Origin: Acidovorax benzenivorans
Lineage (GTDB): Bacteria; Pseudomonadota; Gammaproteobacteria; Burkholderiales; Burkholderiaceae_C
DNA: 64,000 nucleotides
Assembly: GCF_028680575.1 (NCBI RefSeq)
Contig: NZ_JAPCKI010000003.1
Coordinates: 124,001-188,000, forward strand
Reading direction: 5' to 3'
Positions 8,319-20,100 of the stretch are shown here, piece after piece; positions within the stretch are counted from its first letter, which is position 1; each line of letters starts with the position of its first letter. The notes below the pieces were generated by a model that saw nothing but the letters and a program-made list of their open reading frames with translations, did not search any database and had not been told where the DNA came from. The position numbers and the translations under genes were made by a program.

Positions 8319-9068
8319 TCAGCGCGCCAACTCCTCTCGCACGGCGGTGACTTGTCGGCGTGACACCGCCAGCAGTTCGGTCGATCCCTGCAGCCGCACC
8401 GCCCAGCCTTCGCCTTCCTCGGGGTCGTAGTGTTTCTCCAGCGCGCGCACTGCGCGGCGGGCCACAAGGGCGTTGCGGTGGATGCGCAAGAAGCGCGGCG
8501 CAAACTTGGTTTCCAGCTCGCTCAGCGAGCCGTCCATGATGTAGCTGCGGGTGGTGGTGCGTACGGTCACGTACTTTTGCTCGGCCTTGAAGTACAGCAC
8601 CTCGGCCAGGGGCAGGCGTTCGGTGCGGCCCCGGTCTTGGATGAGCAGGGTTTCGCCTTCGGGCAGGCCGGGCGTGGCGCTGGGCCCTGCGGTGCGGCTG
8701 GTGCGCTGTACCTTGGCCAGGGCCTGCTGCAGCCGCTCGCGGCGCACGGGTTTGGTCAGGTAGTCCACGGCATCCAACTCAAACGCGCTCACCGCGTGGT
8801 CTGCGTGGGCCGTCACAAACACCACGGCCGGGGGCTGGGGCAGGGCCTGCAGCGCATGGGCCAGCGCCAGGCCGTCCTGGCCGGGCATGTGGATGTCCAG
8901 CAGCACCAGGTCGTACGCGCGCCCCCCCGTGGGGCCCAGCAGCGCCATGGTCTCGGCGGCGTTGGAGGCCTCGGCCACCGTGCAGCGCTGGATGTCCGAG
9001 CAGTCGGACAGCAGGGTGCGCAAGCGGCTGCGCGCCAGGGCTTCGTCGTCAACGATCAGGATGTTCAT
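8319..9068 (-). CDS. LytTR-type response regulator (AlgR-like)
   Basis: A 249-residue two-component regulator. The receiver domain carries the acidic pocket D7-D8, phospho-acceptor D58 in LLDIHMPG, T86 and K106. A short linker leads to a LytTR DNA-binding domain from about residue 140 (LYFKAEQKYVTV, then FLRIHRNALV). The ATG at 9068 gives a perfect receiver N-terminus (MNILIVDDE). It overlaps the 3' end of the sensor-kinase gene by 20 bases, so the two are translationally coupled. The kinase-regulator pair facing argH matches the fimS/algZ-algR locus of Pseudomonas aeruginosa, where AlgR controls type IV pili and exopolysaccharide. The targets here are unknown. Confidence 0.9.
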   Translation of the reverse strand: MNILIVDDEALARSRLRTLLSDCSDIQRCTVAEASNAAETMALLGPTGGRAYDLVLLDIHMPGQDGLALAHALQALPQPPAVVFVTAHADHAVSAFELDAVDYLTKPVRRERLQQALAKVQRTSRTAGPSATPGLPEGETLLIQDRGRTERLPLAEVLYFKAEQKYVTVRTTTRSYIMDGSLSELETKFAPRFLRIHRNALVARRAVRALEKHYDPEEGEGWAVRLQGSTELLAVSRRQVTAVREELAR

Positions 9069-10299
9069 GGGGTTTGGAGGGGGTAGGTTCGGTTGGCGCG
9101 ACCACGCCACGGCGGGAACTGCCGCGTGGGTTGCCACGCCCGCGCGGGGCCGTGCGCTGGCGGGAGGTGGGCGTGGGGTCGGCAGCGGGCAGGGTGATGC
9201 GCACCTGGTACAGCCCATCCTGCACGCCGGCGGTGAACTCGCCCTGCACGTCGTGTAGCAAGGCCAGCCGCGCGCGCACGTTGGCCAGTGCGATGCCATG
9301 GCCCCGGGTGCTGGGCTCGTCGTGCCTGCCGGGTTTGCCCTCTTTGGGGGGCAGAGTGTTGGTGATGCGCACGACCACGCGGTTGCCGCGCAGCTCGGTC
9401 AGCACGCGCAGCTTGCCGCCTCGGGCGCTGGGCTCCACGCCATGTTTGACGGCGTTTTCCACCAGCGGCTGCAGCAGCAGCGGGGGCAGGCGGGCGCTGT
9501 CGGTGCGCGGGTCCAGGTTCCACTGCACTTGCAGGCGGTTGCCAAAGCGCACTTGCTCAATGCCCAGGTAGCGGCGCGCCAGCGTGATCTCTTCGGCCAG
9601 AGTGGTGGACTCGCCTTGCTCGATGAGCGCGACCCGGAACAGGTCCGAGAGGTCTTCGAGCAGCGACTCGGCCTTGGCTGGTTCTTCGCGCACCAGCGCA
9701 ATGGCGCTGTTGAGCGTGTTGAACAAAAAGTGCGGGCGGATGCGCGACTGCAGCTCCGTCAGGCGCGCGGTGGTGGCGGCCGGGGTGCGGCCCCGGGCGC
9801 GCAGCACCAGCGCGGCCACCAGCATGGCTGCCAGCAACGCGCCCGTGGCGGCGCTGGCCAGCCAGGGCGGCGATGCAGACAGGCCTACCAGCGCCAGCAT
9901 GGCGCAGGCATAGGTACCGGCCACCGCACCCAGCAGCACCCCGGCGGCATACTGCTGCGCGGTGGGCAGGCGCTGCAGCACCGTCTTGAGGCTGCAGGCC
10001 GTGATCAGCCACACCAACGTGGCGGGCAGCGCACCGCCGGTCAGCAGCGCCAGGCTGGCCAGCCATTCGACGGGGCTGCTGGCGCCATACATGGCGCCCA
10101 CGCCCACCACCACCTCCACAAACAGCACGGCCCGCAGCACCACACCGACCTGGCAGGCATCGAACACCAGGGCCCGCCCGCGTGGCGGTTGCCCGCCCGG
10201 CCCGGCGCCAGCGGCGGCCCGCACGCTGCGCGCAGGCCTGTCTGGCAGGGCGGAATCCGGCGGCGGGGGCTGGGTCGATAAAATTTGGGTGTTTTGCAT
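9049..10299 (-). CDS. LytS/AlgZ-type sensor histidine kinase
   Basis: A 416-residue inner-membrane kinase. Four hydrophobic segments lie at roughly residues 45-165. The His-kinase motif [12 protein letters not shown] contains the predicted phospho-His. The ATP-binding half shows the N-box [14 protein letters not shown] and the G-box [13 protein letters not shown]. There is no PAS, HAMP or large periplasmic domain, so the signal is probably sensed by the membrane part. It pairs with the overlapping LytTR regulator. It faces argH with 52 bases between the starts, the same order as algZ-algR and argH in pseudomonads. The ATG at 10299 (MQNTQ) is preferred over more distant upstream starts. Confidence 0.88.
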   Translation of the reverse strand: MQNTQILSTQPPPPDSALPDRPARSVRAAAGAGPGGQPPRGRALVFDACQVGVVLRAVLFVEVVVGVGAMYGASSPVEWLASLALLTGGALPATLVWLITACSLKTVLQRLPTAQQYAAGVLLGAVAGTYACAMLALVGLSASPPWLASAATGALLAAMLVAALVLRARGRTPAATTARLTELQSRIRPHFLFNTLNSAIALVREEPAKAESLLEDLSDLFRVALIEQGESTTLAEEITLARRYLGIEQVRFGNRLQVQWNLDPRTDSARLPPLLLQPLVENAVKHGVEPSARGGKLRVLTELRGNRVVVRITNTLPPKEGKPGRHDEPSTRGHGIALANVRARLALLHDVQGEFTAGVQDGLYQVRITLPAADPTPTSRQRTAPRGRGNPRGSSRRGVVAPTEPTPSKPHEHPDR

Positions 10300-10351
10300 T
10301 GCGGCATCCGGGCAGTCCGGGTGTCTGAACCACCGGATTATTGCCCTCCTT

Positions 10352-11839
<1,488 letters not shown>

Positions 11840-12024
11840 AGGTTGACGACAACCCCCCTGTGGCGCTGCGCGCCTTCACCCCTTCTCTCGCATTGCTGCG
11901 CAATGCGGGAAGGGGGACGCCGCCAGCGTGGCGGGGCGGCCCTTACGCGGCGGCCGCTGGCAGGGATCGTGCTAGTTTCAATGGCGTGTCGCCTATCAAC
12001 GGATCTCAAAAACTGGAGCTTTTC

Positions 12025-13014
12025 ATGACAACTTCTCGCCGCAGTCTGCTGTCTCGCCTTGTGCGCACTGGTGCCTTTGTGGGGGCGGCCTTGGCCGTGG
12101 GCCTGGCCTCGGCCCAGTCGCCCAAGCCCATCCGCCTGCTGGTGGGTTTTCCGCCCGGTGGTGGCACCGACGCTATCGCGCGCACGCTGTCCGAGAAGCT
12201 CAAGGATGAGCTGGGCCAGCCCGTCGTGGTCGAAAACCGCCCCGGCGCGGGCGGCCAGATCGCCGCGCAGGCGCTCAAGGCCTCGGTGCCCGATGGCACC
12301 ACGCTGTTCCTCACGCACGACCACACCATCTCCATCCTGCCCCAGGTGGTGAAGAACCCCGGCTACGAACCCGCGCGCGACTTTGTGGCCGTGGGCGGTT
12401 TTGCCACCTTTGTGAATGCGTTTGCCGTCTCGGGCGGCACCCCCGCGAAGTCGTTCACCGAGTACGTGGGCTGGGTCAAGGCCTCTGGCGGTGGCAAAGG
12501 GGCGGTGGGCATTCCTGCCCCGGCGTCTACGCCGGAGTTCCTGGTCAAGCTGCTGGGCCAGAAGTACCAGCTGGATCTGGTTTCTGCACCCTACCGGGGC
12601 AGCGCGCCCATGATGGCTGACATGCTGGGCAACCAGATCAGTGCGGGGGTGGCTTCGGTGCAGGACTTCATGGAGAACCACAAGGCCGGCAAAGTGCGCG
12701 TGGTGGGCGTGCTGGGCACCAAGCGCCAGGCCGCCATGCCGGACGTGCCCACGTTCGACGAGATGGGTCTGAAGGGCTTTGAAGACCTTCCGTACTACGG
12801 CATCTACGCGCCCACCGGCACGCCGCAGAAGTTCATCACCGACTTCTCGAACGCGCTGGCCAAAGTGGTGGCCCAGCCCGATGTGCGCGAGCACCTCACC
12901 GCCATGGGCTTGACCGTGGGCTACATGTCGCCCCAGCAACTGGCCACGCGCGAGAAATCCTACACCGAGGCCTGGACGCGCATCATCAAGACCAGCGGGT
13001 TCGTGGCGCAGTAG
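12025..13014 (+). CDS. Bug-type periplasmic solute receptor
   Basis: A 329-residue receptor. The signal peptide starts with a Tat-like TSRRSLLSRL and has a hydrophobic core ending at GLASA/QS. Family hallmarks follow: PIRLLVGFPPGGGTDAIAR, VVVENRPGAGGQ and PDGTTL. TGGAG at about 12014-12018 sets the ATG at 12025. These proteins bind carboxylates, amino acids or related ligands for tripartite tricarboxylate transporters or for signalling. It stands alone 185 bases after argH, so its ligand cannot be inferred. It is clearly distinct in sequence from the receptor at 5241. Confidence 0.9.
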   Translation: MTTSRRSLLSRLVRTGAFVGAALAVGLASAQSPKPIRLLVGFPPGGGTDAIARTLSEKLKDELGQPVVVENRPGAGGQIAAQALKASVPDGTTLFLTHDHTISILPQVVKNPGYEPARDFVAVGGFATFVNAFAVSGGTPAKSFTEYVGWVKASGGGKGAVGIPAPASTPEFLVKLLGQKYQLDLVSAPYRGSAPMMADMLGNQISAGVASVQDFMENHKAGKVRVVGVLGTKRQAAMPDVPTFDEMGLKGFEDLPYYGIYAPTGTPQKFITDFSNALAKVVAQPDVREHLTAMGLTVGYMSPQQLATREKSYTEAWTRIIKTSGFVAQ

Positions 13015-13191
13015 TCAGTAGGGGGCGTCAGCGGCCTGCTGCCCCTGCCGGGGTGTGCCGTGGGGCGTTTGCCACAAGGGCCGCCCCACCGGCGAGGGCG
13101 TATGGGCTGAGGCTGACCCCACCAGCACACCGGGCGCTGGCTGCAGCGCGCAGACCATGGCACCATCCGGCACCTACCCCGGACCTCATTC

Positions 13192-14667
13192 ATGCCCACC
13201 AGCCGCCTCCCTTCCAACTGGATCCATCACAGGTACCTGCCCCTGGCGGTTGGTGTTTGCAGCGGCGCACTGGCCGCATTGCTGGCCTGGGCGGTCATCG
13301 ATATCTCGCACACCAAGGCGCGTGCCGAGATTGCAGCGCAAGCGCAAAGCCACCTGCTGCAGATTCGCGATCGCCTGGATCGGCAACTGCAAAGCACGCT
13401 GTCAGTGCCTGAAACGGTGTCCGCCTTCATCGCTGCGCAGGGCAGCATGTCGCCCGACATCTTTGCCACCGTGGTGGGCCGCCTGCTGGAGCACCAGCGC
13501 AACATCCGCAACCTGGCTTTGGCGCCCGACAACGTCATCAGCGATGTGTACCCGCGTGTGGGCAATGAGCGCGCGATTGGCCTGCGGTACCTGGACAACC
13601 CTCAGCAGCGTGGCGCGGTGGAGCGGGCCATTCAGACCCGCCGCACCGTCGTTGCGGGCCCCATCACGCTGGTGCAAGGGGGGCTGGGCATCATCAGCCG
13701 CACCCCGGTTTTTCTGGCCCACCCGCCAGGGCGTGCGCCCGTGGGCGGGCCGCGCTACTGGGGCATTGTGTCGTTGACCGTCAATGCCGACAGCCTGTTT
13801 GCCGATGTGGGACTGAACTCCGACCAGATGGGTTTTCAGGTGGCGGCACGCGGCCTGGATGCCATGGGGGCGCAGGGGGCGGTTTTCATCGGCCGGCCCC
13901 AGTTGTTCGACGAGGCCCCGGCCACGCTCGATGTGCCTTTGCCCGGTGGCGGCAGCTGGATTTTGGGCGCGGTGCCCACGGGCGGATGGGCGGCGGCAGG
14001 CCGTGCGCCCGCGCTGGTGGTGATGCTGGCCTACGCATTTGCGCTGCTATTGGGTCTGTTGAGTGCACGGTTGGTGCGTGCCCATCAACAGGTGCTGGCT
14101 CTGGCCAGCCACGACCGCCTGACGGGTCTGCCCAACCGGCGCCTGTTTGAAGACCGCTTGTCGCAGGCTGTTCTGACGGCCTACCGTGACCACCGCGCTG
14201 GCGCGCTGCTGCTGGTGGATCTGGATGGCTTCAAGGCCGTCAATGACAGCCTGGGGCACGGCAGTGGCGACCAGGTGCTGGTGCGTGTGGCCCAGCGCCT
14301 CGCTGGGCTGGCGCGCGCCAATGACACCGCCGCCCGGCTGGGCGGCGACGAGTTTGCGCTGGTGCTGAACGCCGTGGCATCCCCCGAAGCCGCCATGGAA
14401 CTGGCCCACAAGGTGCTGGCGGCGCTGGTGGCGCCCATCGGCCTCGACAGTGGCCAGCACGTGCTGACCGGCGCGAGCATTGGGGTCGCCTTGTTCCAGG
14501 GGCCCGCCGTGGAGTCCATGCCAGCGCTCATAGACCGTGCCGACCGCGCTCTGTACACGAGCAAGCGCAGCGGCAAAGGGCTGGCCACGTTGGCCGAGGC
14601 CCCCGGAGCTGCTGAGTTGCCGCAGGGGCCTGCACAGCCCCTGCAGCCCCAGCAGCCATCGGCGTGA
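13192..14667 (+). CDS. CHASE-domain diguanylate cyclase
   Basis: A 491-residue membrane enzyme predicted to make cyclic di-GMP from two GTP. TM1 lies at about residues 14-36 and TM2 at about 270-292. They enclose a periplasmic CHASE-like sensor domain (marker regions LGIISRTPVF and GPRYWGIVSL). The cytoplasmic GGDEF domain begins near DRLTGLPNRR; its active site LGGDEF is intact. RAND five residues upstream is a good inhibitory I-site, so product feedback is likely. The C-terminus is Pro/Gln-rich. No EAL domain is present. It stands as a single gene, convergent with katE. Confidence 0.93.
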   Translation: MPTSRLPSNWIHHRYLPLAVGVCSGALAALLAWAVIDISHTKARAEIAAQAQSHLLQIRDRLDRQLQSTLSVPETVSAFIAAQGSMSPDIFATVVGRLLEHQRNIRNLALAPDNVISDVYPRVGNERAIGLRYLDNPQQRGAVERAIQTRRTVVAGPITLVQGGLGIISRTPVFLAHPPGRAPVGGPRYWGIVSLTVNADSLFADVGLNSDQMGFQVAARGLDAMGAQGAVFIGRPQLFDEAPATLDVPLPGGGSWILGAVPTGGWAAAGRAPALVVMLAYAFALLLGLLSARLVRAHQQVLALASHDRLTGLPNRRLFEDRLSQAVLTAYRDHRAGALLLVDLDGFKAVNDSLGHGSGDQVLVRVAQRLAGLARANDTAARLGGDEFALVLNAVASPEAAMELAHKVLAALVAPIGLDSGQHVLTGASIGVALFQGPAVESMPALIDRADRALYTSKRSGKGLATLAEAPGAAELPQGPAQPLQPQQPSA

Positions 14668-14712
14668 TGTCTCGGTGACGAAGGCGAAGCCGCTGGACGG
14701 GTTTTGCGTGAA

Positions 14713-14772
14713 AAATCAAGCCAAAATGGCCGATAGCGCTTGTAAATAAAGCGCTGATAGCTATTATTTTGG
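14713..14772 (-). repeat. Interspersed AT-rich repeat, copy 3
   Basis: The reverse complement reads AATAATAGCTATCAGCGCTT then ACAAGCGCTATCGGCCA, matching copy 2 almost throughout. It lies between the convergent diguanylate cyclase and katE genes, the same kind of position as copy 2. Confidence 0.8.
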
Positions 14773-14871
14773 GAGCATCATTGGGCGGAGCGTCTGCCGT
14801 CTCGCCCGCAACTACGTCACCGCATGGCCGTACGCTGCTGCTCCGCGCGCGATGCGCGGTGCGGCCAATCT

Positions 14872-16995
14872 TCACGCCAGCGTGCGCACCTTGGGCTCGC
14901 GGCCCCACTGGCGGGTCTGGGCGGCGGCGATGAAGCCCTGGGCGTCAGCCGGGTCCACCACGCCGGCATCGGGCTCAATGCCACCGGCTTGCAGGATGGC
15001 CTGGGTGCCCTTGCAGGCGGCAATGGCCTTCAGGTGGCCGAACGCGTCGCGGAACCAGTCCACGGCCGCCGCCTCTTTGGCCAGCTGCGCGCCCATGGCG
15101 GGCGACAGGACGGAGGCCACGGCGTCAAACACCACCGACGGCGTGCCCGCCAGCTGGCCGTCGGCGGGCAGCAGCGTGCCGTCTTTCAGCACGGCGCCGC
15201 CCACCTTGGGGGCCACGATCTTCACGGTGGCGCCGACTTTCTCCAGCGCCTTGCGTAGGTTGGCCACCGAGGTGCCGTTGGAGCCGTCGGCCACCAGAAT
15301 GCCGATGCACCGGCCCTGCAGCGTGGGCTTCATGCGGTCGATGATGCGCAGCGCGGGCGACAGGGGCAGGTCCTGCACGGGCTCGGTGGTCGCAGGGGCG
15401 GGGGGCAGCGTCTGCAGGCCCAGACCATCGGCCACGCGCTGGGCGAGGTCCGGGTCCACATGCTGCAGATGGCCCACTGCAGCTTCGCGCACATGGGGTG
15501 TGCCCACCTTGGACAGCTCGAACACCAGCGCCGACGCCATGTGGGCTTGCTCCAGCGGGCTCTGGCTGCGGTAGAACATGCGCGCCTGGCTGTAGTGGTC
15601 GGCAAAACTCTCGGCGCGCACGCGGCCCTTCACACCGTCGTCGGCCTGCGCGAAGTGGCGGAAGCCTTGCGCCTGTGATGCGCGCGGCGTGTCAGCCAGC
15701 AGGCTGCTGGGCTCGTAGTTGACGCGGCCTTTTAGCGCCTGCACCTGCATCTGCATGTGGCCGTCGCGCTGCATGTTGTGGAACGGGCACTTGGGTGCGT
15801 TGATGGGGATCTGCGTGAAGTTGGGCCCGCCCAGGCGCGACAGCTGTGTGTCCAGGTACGAGAACAAGCGGCCTTGCAGCAGCGGGTCGTTGCTGAAGTC
15901 GATGCCCGGTGGCACGTTGGCGGGGCAAAAGGCCACCTGCTCGGTCTCGGCAAAAAAGTTGTCGGGCCAGCGGTTGAGCACCATGCGGCCGATGGGCTGC
16001 AGCGGCACCAGTTCTTCGGGGATGAGCTTGGTGGGGTCGAGATGGTCGAACGGGAAACGTTCGGCGTCCTGCTCAGTGAACAGCTGCACCGACAGCTCCC
16101 ATTCGGGGAAGTCGCCCGCTTCGATGGCTTCGAATAGATCGCGCCGGTGAAAGTCGTTGTCGGCCGATTGCAGCTTGACGGCCTCGTCCCACACGGTGGA
16201 CTGGATGCCCAGCTTAGGCCGCCAGTGGAACTTCACAAACGTGCTTTCGCCCGCCGCGTTCAGCAGGCGAAAGCTGTGCACGCCAAACCCTTCCATCATG
16301 CGCAGGCTGCGGGGGATGGTGCGGTCGCTCATGGCCCACATCACCATGTGCAGGGTTTCGGGCATCAGTGAGACAAAGTCCCAGAAGGTGTCGTGCGCGC
16401 TGGCCGCCTGCGGAAAGCCCCGGTCGGGCTCCATCTTCACGGCGTGCACCAGGTCCGGGAACTTCATCGCGTCCTGGATGAAGAACACCGGGATGTTGTT
16501 GCCCACCAGGTCCCAGTTGCCCTCGGGCGTGTAGAACTTGACGGCAAAGCCGCGCACGTCACGTGGCGTGTCCACCGAGCCCGCCCCACCGGCCACGGTG
16601 GAAAAGCGCGTGAACACCGGGGTGTGCCCGCCGATATCGGTCAGCACCTTGGCGGTGGTGTACTTCTTGAGCGAGTGCGTGAGTTCAAAGAAGCCATGGG
16701 CTGCCGTGCCCCGTGCATGCACGATGCGCTCGGGAATGCGTTCATGGTCAAAGTGCGTGATCTTCTCGCGCAGGATGAAGTCTTCGAGCAGCGTGGGGCC
16801 GCGCGGCGCAGTGCGCAGCGAGTTCTGGTTGTCGGCGACCGGGATGCCCTGCTGGGTGGTCAGCACGGGGTGTTTGCCGCCAGCCTGCTGCTGCAGCTCG
16901 CCCGCGTTGCCGCGAAAACTGTTGGACTGGGTGGATGAGGGCAGGGCAGGCGGCGATTTGTGGGCCGCGCTGCGCGAGGTAGGGGGTCGTGCCAT
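14872..16995 (-). CDS. katE: Catalase HPII, large-subunit type with C-terminal DJ-1/PfpI-like domain
   Basis: A 707-residue haem catalase that decomposes hydrogen peroxide. The catalytic His lies in [13 protein letters not shown]. The clade-2 catalase core is clear ([27 protein letters not shown]). The haem-ligand region [18 protein letters not shown] contains the proximal Tyr. The last 150 or so residues (from [12 protein letters not shown]) form the flavodoxin/DJ-1-like domain that separates large catalases such as E. coli KatE from small ones. The N-terminus is a variable extension. It is transcribed away from the alpha-2-macroglobulin gene. I see no convincing OxyR site in the 203-base gap. 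Confidence 0.96.
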   Translation of the reverse strand: MARPPTSRSAAHKSPPALPSSTQSNSFRGNAGELQQQAGGKHPVLTTQQGIPVADNQNSLRTAPRGPTLLEDFILREKITHFDHERIPERIVHARGTAAHGFFELTHSLKKYTTAKVLTDIGGHTPVFTRFSTVAGGAGSVDTPRDVRGFAVKFYTPEGNWDLVGNNIPVFFIQDAMKFPDLVHAVKMEPDRGFPQAASAHDTFWDFVSLMPETLHMVMWAMSDRTIPRSLRMMEGFGVHSFRLLNAAGESTFVKFHWRPKLGIQSTVWDEAVKLQSADNDFHRRDLFEAIEAGDFPEWELSVQLFTEQDAERFPFDHLDPTKLIPEELVPLQPIGRMVLNRWPDNFFAETEQVAFCPANVPPGIDFSNDPLLQGRLFSYLDTQLSRLGGPNFTQIPINAPKCPFHNMQRDGHMQMQVQALKGRVNYEPSSLLADTPRASQAQGFRHFAQADDGVKGRVRAESFADHYSQARMFYRSQSPLEQAHMASALVFELSKVGTPHVREAAVGHLQHVDPDLAQRVADGLGLQTLPPAPATTEPVQDLPLSPALRIIDRMKPTLQGRCIGILVADGSNGTSVANLRKALEKVGATVKIVAPKVGGAVLKDGTLLPADGQLAGTPSVVFDAVASVLSPAMGAQLAKEAAAVDWFRDAFGHLKAIAACKGTQAILQAGGIEPDAGVVDPADAQGFIAAAQTRQWGREPKVRTLA

Positions 16996-17198
16996 GGGCG
17001 CTCCTGGGGGTGCGTGGGGTCAAGCGAAGCCACCATCTTTGGACGCCGAGCGTTCGTAGCGGGTAGGACATGGCCCCATTGGCGCGTCGTCGGGCGCGGG
17101 TGATGATGGCTTGCCCGGCCGATACGTAAGTGCTTGCAACACGCACCCGGGCGACATGGCACTTTGTTACGCTTGCCGGTTCCTTCGGAGGGGATCGC

Positions 17199-20100
17199 GT
17201 GAACGCAAAAAAATGGATGTTGGCCGCCAGCCTGTGTCTGGTGGCCTGGGGGGCCCAGGCCCTGCAGATCACCAGCTTCTCGCCCCAGGGCGAGGTGGCG
17301 CGCGTGCGCCAGGTGGTGGCCAAGTTCGATACCGCTGCGGTCAATTTTGGCGACCCCAAGGCGCCCGCGCCTATCAGCCTGAGCTGCAGCGATGCCAGCG
17401 TGACCAAGGGCACGGGCCGCTGGACTGGCGAGCGCGAGTGGGTGTTTGACTTCGAGCGCGACCTGCCGCCGGGCGTGCGTTGCACAGCCAGCGTCAAACC
17501 GGGCTTCAAATCGGCCGCTGGCGCAGAACTGACGGGCGCTAAAAGCTATCAGTTCAATAGCGGCGGACCGTTTGTGCAGAACCTCCGCCCCAACACCTAC
17601 GAGCAGATCGACGAAGAGCAGTTCTTTGTGCTGTTTCTCAATGGCGCTGCCACCACGGCCAGCGTGCAGGCCAACGTGTGGTGTACGGCCGAAGGCGTGG
17701 GCGAGCGCATTCCCGTGCGTTTGATCGAGGGTGTCCAGCGCGCCGAAATCCTCAAGGGCCTGGGTTTGGAGAAAGACGCGGCACGCGATCCTCTGTCTTT
17801 TGCCACGCTGGCCTGCAACCGCCGGTTCACCTCGGGTTCGCGCATGCAGATCGTGTTCGGCAAAGGCGTGGCCACCCCCAGCGGGGTTGCCAACACGGTG
17901 GAAAAACGCTTCGACTTCAAGGTGCGCGAGCCGTTCTCGGCCGAGTTCAGCTGCGAGCGCGAAAACGCCCAGGCGGCCTGCCTGCCGATTCGCCCCATGA
18001 TGTTGTCCTTCAATGCGCCCGTGCCGCGCAAGCTGGCGGCTGCCATCCGCCTCAAATCCGGCAAGGAAACCCTCAAGCCCCAGATCGATGGCGGTGCAGA
18101 GGGCGCACAGGCTGACGCCCTGGTCAACAGCCTGCAGTTCAGCGCCCCGTTGGCCGAGAACACGGCCTTCACCATCGAGCTGCCCAAGGACTTCAAGGAC
18201 GCCTCGGGCCGCCCATTGCGCAATGCAGACAACTTCCCGCTCAAGGTGTCTACCGGCGGCATGCCGCCGCTGGCCAAGTTTGCGGCGGCGCCGTTTGGCA
18301 TCGTCGAGCGTTTTGCCGAAGGCCCTGCGTCTGACAACCCGCCTGCGCTGCTGCCCGTGACGCTGCGTAACGTGGAGGCTGCCCTGCGTGTGCAGGGCCT
18401 GCAAGCGGGTGTTGCGACAGCCACCGCACCAGCGGGCAAGGTGAGCACCCTCAAGCCCCGCACCGACGCGGACATCATTGCTTGGTTCCGCAAGGTGCAG
18501 CGCTATGACAGCTATGTGGTGGATCGCAAGCAGGCGCGCCAGGACGTGACCGGCCCCCTGCCCAAGGTGCTCGACAACGACAAGGACTACGTGCAGTCGC
18601 GCATGCTGTCGCTGCTGGCGGGCAAGGGTGGCGTCAAGACGCTGGACCTGCCCAAGCCATCGAGCAACGACCCGCGCCCGTTCGAGGTGGTGGGCATTCC
18701 CCTCACACCCGGCTTCCATGTGGTGGAGATTGCGTCGCAAAAGCTCGGCGCGTCGCTGCTGGACGACCGCCATGGCGAAGACCGCACGATGTACGTGCGC
18801 ACCTCGGCGCTGGTGACCAACCTGGGTGTGCATTTCAAGCTGGGCCGCGAAAACGCGATGGCCTGGGTGACCACGCTGGACAAAGGGCAGCCCGTGCAGG
18901 GCGCCACGGTGCGTGTGTCGGACTGCCGAGGCAATGAACTGGCGCAGGCCGTGACCGACGCACAGGGTATTGCCCGTGTGGAGGGCCTCTCGTCCGAGCC
19001 GCCCGGCTGCAATTCCAACTCTGAGGAGGATGGCGGTCAGTCCTACTTTGTGAGCGCACGCCACAAGGGCGTGGATGGCGTGGAGGACATGGCCTTCACC
19101 TGGAGCGACTGGCAGCGCGGCATCGAGCCCTGGCGCTTCAACGTGCCCACCAGCCGGACTCCATCGCCGGACGAGCGCGCCCACACCATTTTTGACCGCA
19201 CGCTGTTTCGCGCTGGCGAAACCGTGTCGATGAAGCACCTGCTGCGCGCCGAAACGCGCCAGGGCTTTGCCCTGTCGAAGTCGCGCCCCGACACCCTCGT
19301 CATCACCCACCTGGGCAGCGGCCAGCAGTTCACCCAGCCACTGGCGTGGCGCGGCACGGCCACGGGGGGGCTCAGCGCGCAAAGTACCTTTGCCATCCCG
19401 CCCGCCGCCAAGCTGGGCGTGTACCAGGTCGAGCTGGGGGGCAATGGCACGGTGAATGGCAGCCTGGCGTCGGGCTCGTTCCGCGTGGAGGAGTTCCGCC
19501 TGCCGGTGCTGGAGGGGCGCATTGCCCCGGTCGAGAAAAAGGCGCTGGTGCGCGTACGTTCGGTGCCCACCGACGTGCAGATCAACTACGTGGCCGGTGG
19601 CGGTGCGGCCAACCTGCCGGTGCGTGTGTCGGCCCTGGTGCGCGGCAAGTCCCTGGAGTTCAGCGACTACGACACCTTCCGCTTCAGCCCGCCCCGCAAG
19701 CGCGAGCAGAGCAACGCCAACAGCGACGACGAAGAAGCCACCGCCAGCCAGGACGCGCGCGTGATCGCTGACAAGCTGCCGCTCACCCTCGACAAGAATG
19801 GTGCGGGCAAGGTCACCATCGACAACGTGCCCCAGGCCCGCCAGCCACAGGAGCTGCTGCTGGAGGCCACCTACGCCGACCCCAATGGCGAGGTGCAGAC
19901 CATCCGCAGCACGCAGGCGCTGTGGCCCGCCGGTGTGGTGGCGGGCATCAAGACCGAAGGCTGGGTGTCTGCCCGCCAGAAGATCCGCTTCCAGGCGCTG
20001 GCGCTGCAACACAACGGCAAGCCCGCGGCCGACACCTCGCTGCAGGTGCAGGCCATGGCCCGCATCACCACCACCACGCGCAAGCGCATGGTGGGCGGCT

